64,000 nucleotides of DNA from Hymenobacter armeniacus (lineage in GTDB: Bacteria > Bacteroidota > Bacteroidia > Cytophagales > Hymenobacteraceae). Made by a program: the position numbers and the translations under genes. The DNA lies in assembly GCF_014699055.1 (NCBI RefSeq), contig NZ_JACXAC010000004.1:310001-374000 (forward strand), written 5' to 3'. The notes under the pieces are model-generated. The model searched no databases. It was not told the origin of the DNA and saw nothing but the letters and a program-made list of their open reading frames with translations. Shown one piece after another: positions 57,232-64,000 of this stretch. Position 1 is the first letter of the stretch. Every line of letters starts with the position of its first letter.

Positions 57232-57432
57232 TCGGTCACTGCGAATGGAGCACAGCGGAATGCAGCAATCCGTCCTGTTCTCAGCGACCAACCCAATCAT
57301 GTGAGCAAGCCCATCGAAAAGCCCCGACACTGCGCAGTGTCGGGGCTTTTCACTAACCGCAACTCATCGCAAAGAAAAGCGCTTAGCATTGAGCGGAAGG
57401 ATTGCCACGGCTACGCCTCGCAATGACAGGCG
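57232..57432. repeat. Family B inverted repeat enclosing a terminator
   Basis: Left arm 57232-57290 contains AGCAATCCGTCCTGTTCTCA and GCGACC, shared with the copy at 40669-40842. Right arm about 57394-57432 contains GGAAGGATTGCCACGGCTAC and GCAATGACAGG. A terminator lies in between. Confidence 0.85.
57317..57350 (+). terminator. Terminator after cdsA
   Basis: A perfect 34-bp palindrome with arms AAAAGCCCCGACACTGC and GCAGTGTCGGGGCTTTT. Its position inside family B copy 2 matches that in copy 1. Confidence 0.85.
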
Positions 57433-57489
57433 GTTGCGATTTCCCCCAAACGTTTGCGGTCAATTCATCTCCGGTCTTGCCAAAAGCAA

Positions 57490-57497
57490 TACCTTTG
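57490..57497 (+). promoter_or_regulatory. Candidate -7 element of gdh
   Basis: TACCTTTG fits TAnnTTTG and lies 60 bp before the gdh ATG. A clear -33 TTTG is not at the usual distance; CGTTTGCGG lies further up. Confidence 0.4.
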
Positions 57498-57556
57498 CGG
57501 CCCTCAATCGTATCCATCATCCCACCCAACGCTTCTTAAAACCAACCCCACCACGA

Positions 57557-58843
57557 ATGGCAGCCCACACCGTGTATAAAGAGCCCGCTCCGCTAGTAGA
57601 CCGCGAAAATCCGCTCGAATCGATGATGTCGCGCTTCAACATCGCCGCCGAAATCCTCGGCCTCGATGAGGCAACCTACAACGTTCTGAAGGCCCCCGAC
57701 AAACAGGTCATCGTCAACATCCCCGTGACGATGGACGACGGCCAGATTCACGTGTTTGAAGGCTACCGCGTGATTCACAACACCATCCTCGGCCCCAGCA
57801 AGGGCGGCATCCGCTACGACAAAAACGTGCACCTCGACGAGGTGAAGGCCCTCGCGGCCTGGATGACCTGGAAGTGCGCCGTGGTCGACATCCCTTATGG
57901 CGGCGCCAAGGGCGGCATCATCTGCGACCCTACCACCATGAGCCCCGGCGAAATTGAGCGCATGACGCGCGGCTATACGCTGGCCCTGAAAGACATTTTC
58001 GGCCCCGACCGTGACATTCCGGCCCCCGACATGGGAACCGGCCCCCGCGAAATGGCCTGGCTGATGGACGAATTCTCGAAAACCAACGGCATGACTTCGC
58101 CGGCCGTGGTCACGGGCAAGCCCCTGGTGATGGGCGGCTCGCTGGGCCGCACCGAGGCCACCGGCCGCGGCGTGATGGTGTCGGCCCTGGCCGCCCTCAA
58201 AAAGCTGGGCCTGAAGCCGACCGAAGTGTCGGCCGCCGTGCAGGGCTTCGGCAACGTGGGCTCGTGGGCCGCCGTGCTGCTGCACGCCCAGGGCGTGAAG
58301 ATTAAGGCCGTGTCGGACATCTCGGGTGCTTACTGGAACGAGAACGGCATCAACATCGACGACGCCATCGCCTACAAAAACGCCCACAACGGCCGCCTCG
58401 AAGGCTTTGCCGGCGCCACGCCGATGGACCCGAACGACCTGCTGACCTCCGACGTGGACGTGCTGGTGCCCGCCGCCGTGGAAGACGTCATCACCGAGCA
58501 CAACGCCCACAACATCAAGGCCAAGCTCATCGTGGAAGGCGCCAACGGCCCCACCTCGGCCTCGGCCGACCCCATCATCAACGAGAAGGGCATCATGGTG
58601 GTGCCGGACATTCTGGCCAACTCGGGCGGCGTCACGGTGTCGTACTTCGAGTGGGTGCAGAACAAGCAGGGTTTCAAGTGGAGCCTCGACATGGTGACCG
58701 AGCGCGCCGACCGCATCATGTCCGACGCCTTCGAGAAAGTGTACCAGACCAGCCAGAAATACAAGATTCCGATGCGCATCGCGGCCTACGTGGTGGCCAT
58801 CGACAAAGTGGCCCAGACGTACAAGTTCCGCGGCGGCTTCTAA
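57557..58843 (+). CDS. Glu/Leu/Phe/Val-type dehydrogenase (glutamate dehydrogenase)
   Basis: From the ATG at 57557 there are 428 residues, normal for the hexameric GDH group; the longer frame to 57389 runs into family B repeat. Motifs: GPSKGGIRYDKNVHLDEVKALAAWMTWKCAV, PYGGAKGGIICDP with the catalytic Lys, MAWLMDEFSKTNG, and VQGFGNVGSWAA for NAD(P). It interconverts glutamate and 2-oxoglutarate in the cytoplasm. Specificity for glutamate is likely but not proven here. A terminator follows at 58937. Confidence 0.93.
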   Translation: MAAHTVYKEPAPLVDRENPLESMMSRFNIAAEILGLDEATYNVLKAPDKQVIVNIPVTMDDGQIHVFEGYRVIHNTILGPSKGGIRYDKNVHLDEVKALAAWMTWKCAVVDIPYGGAKGGIICDPTTMSPGEIERMTRGYTLALKDIFGPDRDIPAPDMGTGPREMAWLMDEFSKTNGMTSPAVVTGKPLVMGGSLGRTEATGRGVMVSALAALKKLGLKPTEVSAAVQGFGNVGSWAAVLLHAQGVKIKAVSDISGAYWNENGINIDDAIAYKNAHNGRLEGFAGATPMDPNDLLTSDVDVLVPAAVEDVITEHNAHNIKAKLIVEGANGPTSASADPIINEKGIMVVPDILANSGGVTVSYFEWVQNKQGFKWSLDMVTERADRIMSDAFEKVYQTSQKYKIPMRIAAYVVAIDKVAQTYKFRGGF

Positions 58844-58936
58844 GCACTAATCAAGTCAATCCAACGGCGCTGTTTTCAGCGTTAATGGCTTTGAGGGCTG
58901 CGCAACGCCGACGCTTTGCGCGCCAAACCGAACATC

Positions 58937-58976
58937 CGGCCCACTTTGCCCGTTGCGGCAAGGTGGGCCGTTGTTT
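58937..58976 (+). terminator. Terminator after gdh
   Basis: CGGCCCACTTTGCC pairs with GGCAAGGTGGGCCG, followed by TTGTTT. Confidence 0.75.
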
Positions 58977-59023
58977 GGACAGTGGGCTTTAACTTCGCCC
59001 CGGCGGCCAGTTTCGCAATTCAG

Positions 59024-59686
59024 ATGAAAATACATAAAGAAGGAAGACGCATCCTGTTCGTTACGCTGCTGATTTTGCTGGCGCTAAACCTGTTGATGTT
59101 TTATTTCAACCGGGGCAACGCGTTGGTCAACCGGCTGTTTGCGGGCGCCACGGTGATTATCTTTTTGCTGATTCTGCAGTTTTTCCGCAGCCCGTTCCGG
59201 CACATGTTCACCCACGAAGACCTGCTGCTGGCCCCCGCCGACGGCAAGGTGGTGGTGATTGAGAACGTGTTTGAGCCCGAATACTTCGAAGACGAGCGCA
59301 AGCAAATCAGCATTTTCATGTCGCCCATCAACGTGCACGTGACGCGCAACCCCATATCGGGGCTCGTGAAGTATTTCAAGTACCACCCCGGCAACTACTT
59401 GGTGGCCTGGCACCCCAAAAGCAGCACCCAAAACGAGCGCACCACCGTGGTGGTGGAAAGCGACGCCGGCCCGCTGGTGCTCTTCCGGCAGATTGCCGGC
59501 GCCATGGCCCGCCGCATTGTATGGTACGTGAACGAGGGCGACGAAGTGAGCCAGGGCGAGGAGTTTGGATTCATTAAATTCGGCTCCCGCGTCGACGTTT
59601 TCGTGCCGCTCGATACGGAGGTGAAAGTGGAGCTGGGCCAGAAAGTGAAAGGCGGCGAAACCGTCATTTGCCAGTTGAAAGTGTGA
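59024..59686 (+). CDS. psd: Phosphatidylserine decarboxylase (short type)
   Basis: The ATG at 59024 gives 220 residues, the length of the short Psd/Asd form. Two spans lie at the start (about 10-55). Features: LLAPADGKVVVIENVFEPEY, ISIFMSPINVHVTRNPISG, and IKFGSRVDVFVPLD, where the Ser of the Gly-Ser site becomes the pyruvoyl group after self-cleavage. The enzyme makes phosphatidylethanolamine in the membrane. It follows gdh rather than pssA; cdsA of the same pathway is upstream. The longer frame to 58916 is not used because the MKIHKEGRRI start matches the family. Confidence 0.9.
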   Translation: MKIHKEGRRILFVTLLILLALNLLMFYFNRGNALVNRLFAGATVIIFLLILQFFRSPFRHMFTHEDLLLAPADGKVVVIENVFEPEYFEDERKQISIFMSPINVHVTRNPISGLVKYFKYHPGNYLVAWHPKSSTQNERTTVVVESDAGPLVLFRQIAGAMARRIVWYVNEGDEVSQGEEFGFIKFGSRVDVFVPLDTEVKVELGQKVKGGETVICQLKV

Positions 59687-59730
59687 TAAGCGGGAGCAAA
59701 CCGCAACGGCAACGACCAGAAACACGATTT

Positions 59731-59777
59731 GCCACAACGAACAAGGCCACTCAATGAGTGGCCTTGTTCGTTGTGGC
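59731..59777. terminator. Long hairpin after psd
   Basis: A perfect inverted repeat with arms of 21 bp (59731-59751 and 59757-59777), loop CAATG. It has no U-run on either side, so it may be structural or a terminator. Confidence 0.7.
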
Positions 59778-59875
59778 GGCCCCGCACTGCCAACGCCGTG
59801 GCTGCACCGACTGCCGGCTATGCGGTGCGTTTGGGCCTACATTCGCGTCCTTTCACACTTTTTCAGTTCAGTTTT

Positions 59876-60220
59876 ATGAAGCTGCCTCTTCTTTGCCTGT
59901 TCCTGACGACGGGAACCCTTAGCGCCGCAACGGCCCAAACCCCCGCATCGACTGCGGCGGTGAAACGCACCGAAGAGTATTGCCAAGTGGTGGCCCAAGC
60001 CAAGCTGAACGGACGCTACGTGGTGTCGATTGATTATGGCCAGCAGCAGAAGCTGGTCTCGGCCAATCTTTTTCGCGATGCATCGGGCAAGGCGGTTGAG
60101 TTCAATTCGGCCATGGACGCGCTAAACTGGCTGAATGCACAAGGCTGGGAACTGGCCAGCACCTTCATCGACCCGGCAAATACCGGGGCGTATTACGTGA
60201 TGCGGCGCCGAATTCAATAG
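59876..60220 (+). CDS. Small exported protein, unknown
   Basis: From the ATG at 59876 there are 114 residues. A signal peptide (LLCLFLTTGTLSAATAQT) is followed by a small domain: EEYCQVVAQAKLNGRYVVSIDYGQQQKL, then GKAVEFNSAMDALNWLNAQGWELAST and a closing YYVMRRRIQ. The MDALNWLNAQGWEL pattern resembles small exported proteins seen often in Cytophagales. TACATTCG at 59838 may be a -7-like element. Function is not known. Confidence 0.78.
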   Translation: MKLPLLCLFLTTGTLSAATAQTPASTAAVKRTEEYCQVVAQAKLNGRYVVSIDYGQQQKLVSANLFRDASGKAVEFNSAMDALNWLNAQGWELASTFIDPANTGAYYVMRRRIQ

Positions 60221-60293
60221 TCGGCCGGGCCGTGCCACCCATTCCGAGCGCGGTAAGGAGAACTTGCTCATCGCAGCCTCGCCCCGCCGAATT

Positions 60294-61469
60294 TCAAATC
60301 AGCACGTGCGGCACAAACTCCGAAAGGTTGGTGATGAGCCCCGCCTCGCGGCGAAAGCCAATGGCGCAGGCCTCGCCGGCCCAGAACACGCCGGCCTGGT
60401 AGCGGCGGCCTTGCGCGTCGGTGGGCAGTTCGGCCCAGCGCTGGTAAAGCTGGGGCTGCTGGTCAAACTCGCCGGGTACTTCGGCTCCGGCGCGGCCGTC
60501 GGGCTGAATTTCGGCCACGTTTTGACCTTCGCGCCCCAGCACGGGCTTGCGCACGTGGTGGCCGGGCAATGGGCGCAGGCTGGCATCGAGCAGCAGCGGG
60601 TGGTGCGGAAACGTATCCCAGAGGTGGGCCAGCAGGGCCTTGCTTTGGAAGAGCAGGGCGTAGGCCGGGTTGGCCGTCACCACGTCGCGGGTGAGCTGGA
60701 GCTGCACCAGGTCGGCGGTGAGTTCGGGCTCTTCTTCGGCCAGAATTTCCCAGGGCACCAGCTTGAACAGGAAGTCGAACTTTTGCCACTGCCCGGGCAC
60801 CGACTCGGCCCACACGCCCCGGTCTTCGCCCTGCACCGATACGGTCATGGCATCAACGGAGCAGACGAATACATCGGCAAAGCCCGCCGTGCGGGCGGCT
60901 TCGGCCAGCACGGCGCAGTTGGCTTCGTCCTCGGCGCTTTCGGGCAGGTGCACGAGTAGGAGGGTGGCTTGCTTGTCGTTGTTCAGGGCGCGCCAGTGGC
61001 GAAACTGGTCTTCGAGGCATTCAAACAAGCCGTTGGCCTGGCGCTCGTCTTCGGACTGGCCGGCGGCTACCAGGCTGGCCCACTGCACCACGCTGGTTTC
61101 GGGCAGGCCGGTGGCGGTGTCGGCGTTAAACTCGAGGAGCTTGGGGCCGTCGGCCGTCAGCGCCATATCGAAGCGGCCGTAGAGGTGCCAGTGCCGCTCG
61201 TCGTTCCAAGAGTGGCGCACGGCTTCCCACAGGTTGGCCGGAATGGCCAGCTTTTGCAGCAGAGCGTCCGGAATGGGGTCCGGAATGGCTTCTATCAACA
61301 TGTCGTAGAGCGTATCGGCGGCCTGGAGCAGCGTTTCAGCGTCAGTTTCTGAGAGCTGCACGGCTTCGCGGGCCACGTAGTTCTCGCAGGCGTCTTCAAT
61401 GGCCCATTCCCAGCCCAGGGCCTGCACGGCCGGGGCTACTTCGCCGGAGAGCGGAAGGAGGTTAATCAT
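60294..61469 (-). CDS. Glutathionylspermidine synthase-like protein (YgiC/YjfC family)
   Basis: The 391-residue protein is an ATP-grasp enzyme related to the synthetase half of glutathionylspermidine synthase: HLYGRFDMALTADGPKLLEFNADTATGLPETS carries metal- and ATP-binding acids, KFDFLFKLVPWEIL and LLLDASLRPLPGHHVRKPVLGREG follow, and it ends in GVFWAGEACAIGFRREAGLITNLSEFVPHVL. YgiC/YjfC proteins are thought to form peptide-amine bonds; substrate is unknown. The amidase half is missing. A family A repeat lies upstream, toward the next gene. Confidence 0.88.
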   Translation of the reverse strand: MINLLPLSGEVAPAVQALGWEWAIEDACENYVAREAVQLSETDAETLLQAADTLYDMLIEAIPDPIPDALLQKLAIPANLWEAVRHSWNDERHWHLYGRFDMALTADGPKLLEFNADTATGLPETSVVQWASLVAAGQSEDERQANGLFECLEDQFRHWRALNNDKQATLLLVHLPESAEDEANCAVLAEAARTAGFADVFVCSVDAMTVSVQGEDRGVWAESVPGQWQKFDFLFKLVPWEILAEEEPELTADLVQLQLTRDVVTANPAYALLFQSKALLAHLWDTFPHHPLLLDASLRPLPGHHVRKPVLGREGQNVAEIQPDGRAGAEVPGEFDQQPQLYQRWAELPTDAQGRRYQAGVFWAGEACAIGFRREAGLITNLSEFVPHVLI

Positions 61470-61490
61470 CTGCGGGGTGATAAACTAGAA

Positions 61491-61584
61491 TGTCATGCAG
61501 AGCGCAGCGAAGCATCTTGACAGCGCAATGCAATCAAATGATTAGTGGTGGCGGGCAAGATGCTTCGCTGCGCTCTGCATGACA
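61491..61584. repeat. Family A-related long inverted repeat
   Basis: Perfect 29-bp arms at 61491-61519 and 61556-61584: TGTCATGCAGAGCGCAGCGA and AGCATCTTG face CAAGATGCT and TCGCTGCGCTCTGCATGACA. Its GCAGAGCGCAG core is like that at 29267. It lies between the GSP-like gene start and the lipoprotein stop. Confidence 0.92.
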
Positions 61585-61626
61585 GTCTTTACCGATTGAA
61601 TAGGTCGCAACTTCATTGAGCCACCA

Positions 61627-62301
61627 CTACCCCCCGAAGCCCCGGAAGCCACCGCGGCTGCCGAAGCCACTGCTGCGGCCCGACGGCGCGCTGCTGCGGA
61701 AGCTGGGCCGCGGCGAGCTGCGCATCGTGGAGCGGCTTTCCTGAATGCCGGCCGTGGGCGTGCGCTGGCCCACAAAGCCCCGGCCAAAGAAGCCGCGGCC
61801 CTGGTCCTGGCGCTCGCGGGCCACGTTGGCGCGCCAGCCCTGGTTGCGCTGAATGAGGCCGGGGTTGGCGTAGTAGCCGGGGTTGGGGGTGAGGAAGCGG
61901 CCGGCCATGTAGCCGATGCCGCTCCACATCAGCACGTCCATCAGGCCGGTGCCGTTGGCGCGGTTTTCGGGGTACTGGCGGCTGTAGTCCTGCATCTGGC
62001 GCTGCAGGGCCTGGCCTTGCAGGGTGTCGGTTTTGCCATCGAAATGGTGCAGCACAGCCGCCACTTCTTCCTTGCCGGCCGGGCGCTCGGCCGTGATTTT
62101 CCACTGGCCGGGCTGCACTTCGGTCATTTCCGTGATGACGCCCTGGCTGTAGCTTTCGCCGCCCCAGCTGCCTTCGGCGCCGTTGTCGTCGCGGCGGTTG
62201 TCGTTGGAGCAGGCGGGCAGGGCGAGGCCCAGGCTGCTGGCCGCGGCAATCAGCAGCACGTTGCGGCGCCAGTCGCCGAGGAGGTGGAAGTGCTTTTTCA
62301 T
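61627..62301 (-). CDS. Lipoprotein with Ser/Arg/Gly-rich tail
   Basis: From the ATG at 62301 there are 224 residues: basic N-terminus, hydrophobic segment and lipobox LALPACS at about residue 28. Mature part: SQGVITEMTEVQPGQWKITAE, then LHHFDGKTDTLQGQALQRQM and an MDVLMWSGIGYMAG stretch that may be a short span. The last 35 residues are low complexity, with repeated Ser, Arg, Phe and Gly (SGFGSRGGFRGFGG). Family unknown. The start codon touches the left arm of the repeat at 62303. Confidence 0.75.
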   Translation of the reverse strand: MKKHFHLLGDWRRNVLLIAAASSLGLALPACSNDNRRDDNGAEGSWGGESYSQGVITEMTEVQPGQWKITAERPAGKEEVAAVLHHFDGKTDTLQGQALQRQMQDYSRQYPENRANGTGLMDVLMWSGIGYMAGRFLTPNPGYYANPGLIQRNQGWRANVARERQDQGRGFFGRGFVGQRTPTAGIQESRSTMRSSPRPSFRSSAPSGRSSGFGSRGGFRGFGG

Positions 62302-62302
62302 A

Positions 62303-62509
62303 GTCTGAACCACGGATTCATCCGGATTTTTCGGATTGAACGGATTTTGTGGATAGTATTGAGATTAGACGGGAGCGAAATTGAATAGGTCGAAAGCTTC
62401 AATCGGCTGGCGGTCGGCTTTGTGCCGAATGTAAGGGGGCGGGTTGGTCGGACAGTCTTCCACAAAATCCGTGGAATCCAAAAAATCCGGATGAATCCGT
62501 GGTTCAGAC
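62303..62509. repeat. 207-bp element with 50-bp inverted ends
   Basis: Arms at 62303-62352 and 62460-62509, nearly perfect over 50 bp. They contain GTCTGAACCACGGATTCATC, CGGATTTTTCGGATT and their complements. The 107-bp centre has no ORF. The element fits exactly between the lipoprotein ATG (62301) and the fRMsr end; the fRMsr stop codon (62504-62506) lies within the right arm. Confidence 0.92.
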
Positions 62510-62989
62510 AAACCACTGGCCCGCCAGCTGCATGAGCTGCTCCAGGGCAGCTTGGTCGTCGTGGTCGAAATCGTTGAGCTGGTCACTGTCCACATCCAGC
62601 ACGGCCATTACTTGTTCGTTCTTGAAAATGGGCACTACGATTTCCGACTTCGACTCCGAGCTGCAGGCAATGTGGCCGGGAAAGGCTTCCACGTCGGGCA
62701 CCAGCAGGGTTTCGGCCCGGGCCCAGCTGGCGCCGCACACGCCCTTGCCATGCCGGATGCGGGTGCAAGCAATAGGTCCCTGGAAGGGCCCCAGCACGAG
62801 CTCATCGCCTTTCACGAGGTAGAACCCCACCCAGAAAAACCCAAATGCCTGCCGCAGCGCTGCGGCCGTGTTGGCGAGGTTGGCGGTGAGGTCGGGCTCG
62901 CCGGTGGTGAGGGCTTCAATTTGGGGCAGCAGCTGCCGGTATTGCTCGGCTTTGGTGAGCGTGGCGTCGAGGGAGAGGGTTTCGGCCAT
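62504..62989 (-). CDS. Free methionine-(R)-sulfoxide reductase (GAF domain)
   Basis: The 161-residue protein is a single GAF domain. Three cysteines, Cys75 (PIACTRIRHGKG), Cys85 (GVCGAS) and Cys109 (PGHIACSSESKSEIVVP), have spacings 10 and 24, the same as in E. coli and yeast fRMsr. It reduces free Met-R-sulfoxide. The final four codons end in TGG TTT GTC TGA, so the stop comes from the inverted repeat. The original end may have been a few residues different, which is inferred. Confidence 0.92.
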   Translation of the reverse strand: MAETLSLDATLTKAEQYRQLLPQIEALTTGEPDLTANLANTAAALRQAFGFFWVGFYLVKGDELVLGPFQGPIACTRIRHGKGVCGASWARAETLLVPDVEAFPGHIACSSESKSEIVVPIFKNEQVMAVLDVDSDQLNDFDHDDQAALEQLMQLAGQWFV

Positions 62990-63091
62990 GGAAAATGTGC
63001 GAAGTCAGGACTCGCGGAATGTTGGAAGGCAAATGATTAATCGGGAAGAGGCGCCAGCCATTACAGGCATTACGGCGATGAACGTGGGCGG

Positions 63092-64000
63092 CTACTCGTT
63101 TACGTACCAGAACAGCTCATCGGGGCCAACGTTTGTGCGGCTGCGCAGGCCGCTGAACCCGATGCGCGGCGCCGCAATGCCCTGGCCCAGCTTGGTGGGC
63201 GCGCGAAACACGCGGATTTCGTCCCACAAACCGGCCTGCAGCAGGGCATTGAGCACCGTGGGGCCGCCCTCCACCAGCACCGACTGCACCTGCCGCTGGT
63301 GCAGGTCGGCCAGCATTTGCGGGATGAGGTCGTCGGCTTCCGACAAGGTCACGAGGTCGAGGTTGGCCTTGTGGTAGGGCTGGCGGTAGGTGTAGATGAG
63401 TGTGGGCTGGGAGCCGTCGAGCAGGTTGTGCGTGGGCGGCAGGCTTAGGTTTTTGTCGATGACGAGGCGCGTGGGCTGGGGGCCGGGCCAGTCGCGCACG
63501 TTCAGGCGGGGGTTGTCGTGCAGGGCCGTGCGGGTGCCCACCAAGATGGCCTGTTCCTCGGCCCGCCACTGATGGGTGAGCAAGTTGGCCTGCGGCGAGC
63601 TGATGCGGATGGGCTGGAAGTACTTGCCGGCCAGAAAGCCGTCGGCCGTTTCGGCCCATTTCAGCACCAGGTAAGGCCGCTTCTTTTCGTGAAAGGTGAA
63701 GAAGCGGCGATTCAGCCAGCGGCCTTCCGGGGCCAGCAGGCCGGTCTCGACGCGCACGCCGGCGGCGCGCAGCTTTTCCAGGCCGCGGCCGTCCACCAGC
63801 GGAAAAGGGTCTTCGTTGCATACCACCACTTCGGGCACACCCTTGGCAAGGAGCAGGTCGGCGCAGGGCGGCGTCTTGCCGTGGTGGGCGCAGGGCTCCA
63901 GCGTCACGTACACGCGGGCTTGCTTCAGCAGCTCCTGGTCGGCCACGGCGGCCAGGGCGTTCACTTCGGCGTGCGGGTCGCCGTATTGCTTGTGCCAACC
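63092..64000 (-). CDS. ribD: Bifunctional riboflavin deaminase/reductase RibD (cut by window edge)
   Basis: The frame runs past base 64000, where it reads DPHAEVNALA: the His-Ala-Glu zinc motif of the deaminase domain. Then come TLEPCAHHGKTPPCADLLL with the two zinc cysteines, and the reductase domain from about RRFFTFHEKKRPYLVLKWAETADGFLAG to the SVLVEGGPTVLNALLQAGLWDE motif. 303 codons are visible including stop; about 55 N-terminal residues are missing. The enzyme performs two steps of riboflavin synthesis. Its start lies outside the window. Confidence 0.95.
   Translation of the reverse strand, partial: GWHKQYGDPHAEVNALAAVADQELLKQARVYVTLEPCAHHGKTPPCADLLLAKGVPEVVVCNEDPFPLVDGRGLEKLRAAGVRVETGLLAPEGRWLNRRFFTFHEKKRPYLVLKWAETADGFLAGKYFQPIRISSPQANLLTHQWRAEEQAILVGTRTALHDNPRLNVRDWPGPQPTRLVIDKNLSLPPTHNLLDGSQPTLIYTYRQPYHKANLDLVTLSEADDLIPQMLADLHQRQVQSVLVEGGPTVLNALLQAGLWDEIRVFRAPTKLGQGIAAPRIGFSGLRSRTNVGPDELFWYVNE

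Noticed and set aside
57389..57556. N-terminal extension of the glutamate dehydrogenase
   Set aside because: It overlaps the family B repeat and the promoter region; the family starts near the ATG at 57557.

Overview
The window looks like chromosome from a high-GC Bacteroidota, most like Hymenobacter or a close Cytophagales relative. Support comes from the protein content (an STN-domain TonB receptor beside a DUF4249 lipoprotein, OFA and MOT1 transporters, a plug-domain exported protein, 4-Cys/CarboxypepD_reg proteins), high GC, few purine-rich ribosome sites, and a TAnnTTTG -7 element before several genes. This is inference from gene content; no rRNA or tRNA gene was seen.

Layout. 1-7 kb: cut M20 peptidase, OFA-type carboxylate transporter with a 49-aa partner, stress-type SDR, aquaporin, PA14-OmpA protein, small proteins. 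7-12 kb: metH and metF, with a SAM-I riboswitch in the metH leader. 12-20 kb: molybdenum cofactor genes moeA, moaC, mobB-mobA fusion, moaE, moaD, moaA. 20-29 kb: hybrid kinase, transporters, cupin, SDR, DctA and a MOT1 molybdate transporter. 29-41 kb: fdhD, a four-gene TonB-receptor operon, a DUF7009 protein and an FdhF/YdeP-like molybdoenzyme. 41-49 kb: hemA, EamA transporter, an HUH transposase, a kinase and regulator with overlapping 3' ends, amino acid permease. 49-51.4 kb: three tandem paralogues with a conserved four-cysteine start. 51-64 kb: AttH/CrtC-like lipoprotein, kinase, Dus, CPBP protease, cdsA, gdh, psd, glutathionylspermidine-synthase-like protein, fRMsr and a cut ribD.

How it fits together. 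Mo uptake (MOT1), cofactor synthesis (MoaA, C, D, E), Mo insertion (MoeA), guanylylation (MobA), sulfur transfer (FdhD) and a likely client enzyme lie within about 28 kb. A MoaD-adenylating MoeB/ThiF protein and a MoaB/Mog protein are not in the window.

The most striking unexplained structure is the set of intergenic inverted repeats. At least eight unrelated families occur in about 17 places. They often fill the gap between two genes almost to the codon and sometimes supply the stop codon. One HUH (RAYT-like) transposase in the window ends inside such a repeat. Other notable points are a low-GC block inside cdsA and two FNR-type palindromes between hemA and the EamA gene.
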